Shown here in pieces: positions 5,178 to 6,671 of a stretch of 6,671 bases of DNA; within the stretch, counting starts at the first letter, position 1, and each line of letters begins with the position of its first letter. The notes below the pieces were generated by a model that had not been told where the DNA came from, did not search any database, and worked only from the letters and a program-made list of their open reading frames with translations. The translations under genes and the position numbers were made by a program. This DNA comes from Lentisphaeria bacterium UBA1784 (GTDB taxonomy: Bacteria > Verrucomicrobiota > Lentisphaeria > Victivallales > Victivallaceae): the NCBI GenBank assembly GCA_002315455.1, contig DCGG01000137.1:196-6866 (forward strand), in the 5' to 3' direction.

Positions 5178-5201
5178 GGGAACCAGTTGTTTTTTTCGCA
5201 G

Positions 5202-5259
5202 AAAAGCAAAAAACTTCGCTCCACCGGATACGGAAGGGAGTTTTTTACTCCTTATCCGG
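5202..5259 (-). terminator. Candidate terminator of the EamA transporter gene
   Basis: On the minus strand CCGGATA and GGAG pair with CTCC and TATCCGG (plus-strand 5253-5259/5224-5230 and 5248-5251/5237-5240), with the TAA stop in the loop. TTTTTT comes 10 bases after the stem, at 5213-5208, followed by GC and four more T. The spacer between stem and T-tract is longer than usual, so confidence is moderate; CTCC/GGAG nearer the T-tract is an alternative stem. Confidence 0.4.
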
Positions 5260-6168
5260 AGCCGCAGAAGGCTTCCCTGAATTTTGCAGAGTGATGAGGA
5301 TTACTGCAGCGAGGATCAAAACGATCCCCAGCAGGATGCGCCTCGTGAGTGTTTCACCGAGCACCGTTACGCCGCAGAATACAGCAGTGACCGGTTCCAG
5401 TGCGCCGAAGATAGCCGTGACCGTGGCGCCCACGGTCTGCAGAGCGAGATTGGTGCAAACCATGGAGAGGATCGCACAAATGAGGGCAAGTCCGGCAATG
5501 TTGCACCACGCCTGCGGACAAAAATCTCCGCGGAGTGCAAACCCGAACCGCAAACGGACCCAAAAGAATATCGCTCCGGAAAGAAGCACGTAGAAAGTCA
5601 GTTTCTCGGCTGGCATCGTCCGCATGCGGCTACGGTTCACGGAAACGAGATAGACCGCATAGGAGATCGCCGATACCATCACAAAGGCAATCCCGGCGAC
5701 GCTGATGATCTGGCCGCTTTGGTTTCGCCCCAGCAGAGCAATCCCGAGAGAGGAGAGCGCAATGCAGCAGCAGGTTATCCACGAAAGCCGCTCATGAAAA
5801 CAGATGGCCATGATTACCGCAACCATGACAGGATAGACAAAGAGCAAAGTGGATGCGATACCAGCGTCCATCTTGAGGTAGGCGGCAAAAAGGGACAGAC
5901 TGGAAATCGCAAACAGCAGTCCGGCAAAAGAACTCCAGCCGAATTCCGCAAGGGATACTTTCAGACTTTTCTTACGGCACGCGCACCAGACGCCCAACAG
6001 CACGGCGGCAAAACAGTAGCGGAAGAACAAAACGCCGTCAGGGGTATATCCCAACCGGTAGAGAGGGACGGCGAAGAGAGGATTCATCCCGTAGGAAACC
6101 GCCGCGGCGATGGCACATGCGATCCCGCGGGACCGCATGGAAACTGTTGATGCATTTGGAGCGCTCAC
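5245..6168 (-). CDS. DMT-superfamily transporter, EamA type
   Basis: A 307-residue inner-membrane protein with about ten hydrophobic segments in two EamA repeats (roughly 15-147 and 160-295), the architecture of the 10-TMS drug/metabolite exporter group. Typical signatures are an early Gly/Ala-rich helix (residues 15-35), the VYPVMVAVIMA stretch with nearby glutamate (111-126) closing repeat one, and FGALEPVTAVFCGVTVLGETLT (254-275) closing repeat two. A soluble tail GKPSAAPDKE ends the protein. Family members export amino acids, nucleosides or other small metabolites, and the substrate cannot be read from the sequence. I accept the GTG start at 6168 because AAGGA lies 7 bases upstream; an ATG 10 codons later lacks such support. 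It lies alone between tRNA-Gly and tRNA-Leu, and I found no convincing promoter in the 85 bases upstream, so it may depend on read-through from tRNA-Leu. Confidence 0.9.
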   Translation of the reverse strand: MSAPNASTVSMRSRGIACAIAAAVSYGMNPLFAVPLYRLGYTPDGVLFFRYCFAAVLLGVWCACRKKSLKVSLAEFGWSSFAGLLFAISSLSLFAAYLKMDAGIASTLLFVYPVMVAVIMAICFHERLSWITCCCIALSSLGIALLGRNQSGQIISVAGIAFVMVSAISYAVYLVSVNRSRMRTMPAEKLTFYVLLSGAIFFWVRLRFGFALRGDFCPQAWCNIAGLALICAILSMVCTNLALQTVGATVTAIFGALEPVTAVFCGVTVLGETLTRRILLGIVLILAAVILITLQNSGKPSAAPDKE

Positions 6169-6253
6169 GAAGCATTCCTTAGTATCGTACCGGCTTAAAG
6201 GGGTGTTGATTCACTTATTTCAAGCAGATTTCTCTGAAAAAAGGGCAAAAAAA

Positions 6254-6339
6254 TGGTACCGGAGATGGGGATTGAACCCATACGCCCTCGCGGGCACCAG
6301 ATTTTGAGTCTAGCGCGTCTGCCATTCCGCCACTCCGGC
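6254..6339 (-). tRNA. tRNA-Leu (anticodon CAA)
   Basis: An 86-nt class II tRNA. The acceptor GCCGGAG pairs with CTCCGGT, again with a G1-U72 wobble, followed by discriminator A and encoded CCA. The anticodon loop is CTCAAAA (anticodon CAA, reading UUG). The long variable arm contains GCCC/GGGC around GCGA, and the T-arm is ATGGG/CCCAT. T-rich runs follow the CCA directly on the minus strand and may act as a weak terminator. Confidence 0.96.
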
Positions 6340-6352
6340 ATATCATTCAAAT

Positions 6353-6381
6353 AATTTAATCCCGAAAACCTTTTTTTGCAA
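6353..6381 (-). promoter_or_regulatory. Promoter of tRNA-Leu
   Basis: On the minus strand TTGCAA (plus-strand 6376-6381), a 17-bp spacer and TAAATT (6353-6358). A better -35 match, TTGACT, lies at 6381-6386 but would give a 22-bp spacer. The -10 is about 14 bases from the mature tRNA 5' end. Confidence 0.6.
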
Positions 6382-6420
6382 GTCAAAAAGCCGAAAAAGT
6401 AACGAATATTTCCAATGTAC

Positions 6421-6455
6421 AACAGGTCCGGGCGGGACACCCGCCATCTCCTGTT
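6421..6455. repeat. Symmetric 35-bp inverted repeat
   Basis: AACAGG/CCTGTT outer arms and GGCGGG/CCCGCC inner arms are separated by equal 4-base internal loops on both sides, with apical loop ACA. There is no T-tract on either strand. It lies in the 332-base stretch right of tRNA-Leu, where I find no supported protein gene. Confidence 0.6.
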
Positions 6456-6544
6456 ATCAGGGCTTCCTTGAGACAAACGTCCCGCACTCTCAATCTTCCT
6501 ATCGCCACTCCTGAACAAACCATTGAAAGCGGAAGGAGGCTTGT

Positions 6545-6655
6545 CTGCAAACCGGCGTGGCGGGAACCGAGGCGGGATAGTCTGCAAAACATCGTTATGG
6601 GAGCTGAGGCGGGATAGTCTGCAAAACATCGTTATGGGAATTGAGACGGGACAAG
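6545..6655. repeat. 37-bp tandem repeat, three units, continuing to the right edge
   Basis: Units at 6545-6581, 6582-6618 and 6619-6655 have exactly the same length. Units 1 and 2 match at 29 of 37 positions, units 2 and 3 at 31 of 37. Each begins CTGCAAA and ends with a GGCGGGATAGT-like block. A fourth unit would begin CTGCGC at 6656 but diverges. With a period of 37, not a multiple of three, and no spacers, this is neither a coding repeat nor a CRISPR array. A dispersed relative is at 4630-4666. Confidence 0.75.
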
Positions 6656-6671
6656 CTGCGCTTTTCCCCCT

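Noticed and set aside
5284..6150. A 288-codon plus-strand open frame opposite the EamA gene
   Set aside because: The product is highly charged with no domain, while the minus-strand frame is a coherent ten-segment transporter.
6195..6629. A 144-codon minus-strand open frame from the repeat array through tRNA-Leu
   Set aside because: It contains the spurious peptide produced by translating a tRNA-Leu gene (MPEWRNGRRARLKIWCPRGR), and its start lies in the 37-bp repeats.
6545..6655. CRISPR array
   Set aside because: The units are directly adjacent with no spacers, they differ from one another, and no cas gene is present.

Overview
The window looks like an ordinary chromosomal stretch of a Gram-negative bacterium of moderately high GC. 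An LPS-heptose enzyme of the RfaE2/HldE type points to an outer membrane, start codons are ATG, GTG and TTG, and promoters are sigma70-like. A cytosolic GH29 alpha-L-fucosidase suits a gut or glycan-degrading lifestyle. The mix would fit the Lentisphaerota or another PVC lineage, but that is a low-confidence guess.

Left part (1-3700), almost all on the minus strand. The 5' end of hisS runs off the left edge. Upstream of it lie a terminator hairpin and an HU/IHF-type nucleoid protein gene with its own promoter. Next comes a three-gene run in transcription order: dCMP deaminase, RfaE2-like adenylyltransferase, GH29 fucosidase. It ends at a 13-bp-stem terminator (771-814). Upstream of the run is rpsT (S20), with its own terminator and promoter. 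Neither hisS nor the dCMP deaminase has room for an obvious promoter after the preceding terminator, so read-through is likely.

Middle (3600-4300). A divergent promoter region separates rpsT from the only plus-strand gene, a DnaQ-like DEDDh 3'-5' exonuclease with a TTG start. Its promoter, TTGACT-17 bp-TATTTT, carries a 16-bp perfect palindrome in the spacer.

Right part (4300-6671). Three solitary minus-strand tRNA genes, Glu(CUC), Gly(GCC) and Leu(CAA), each have a promoter. A DMT/EamA transporter gene lies between Gly and Leu. The stretches 4298-4439, 4516-5056 and 6340-6671 hold no convincing protein gene. They contain repeats and hairpins: a 37-bp repeat (three tandem units at the right edge and one dispersed copy at 4630), related 9-bp GAC-rich tracts at 4327 and 4832, several strong inverted repeats, and a 122-bp inverted-repeat element that can act as a two-way terminator next to tRNA-Gly.

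I see no CRISPR, transposase, phage gene or defence system. The least explained content is the intergenic repeat family and the palindrome in the exonuclease promoter.
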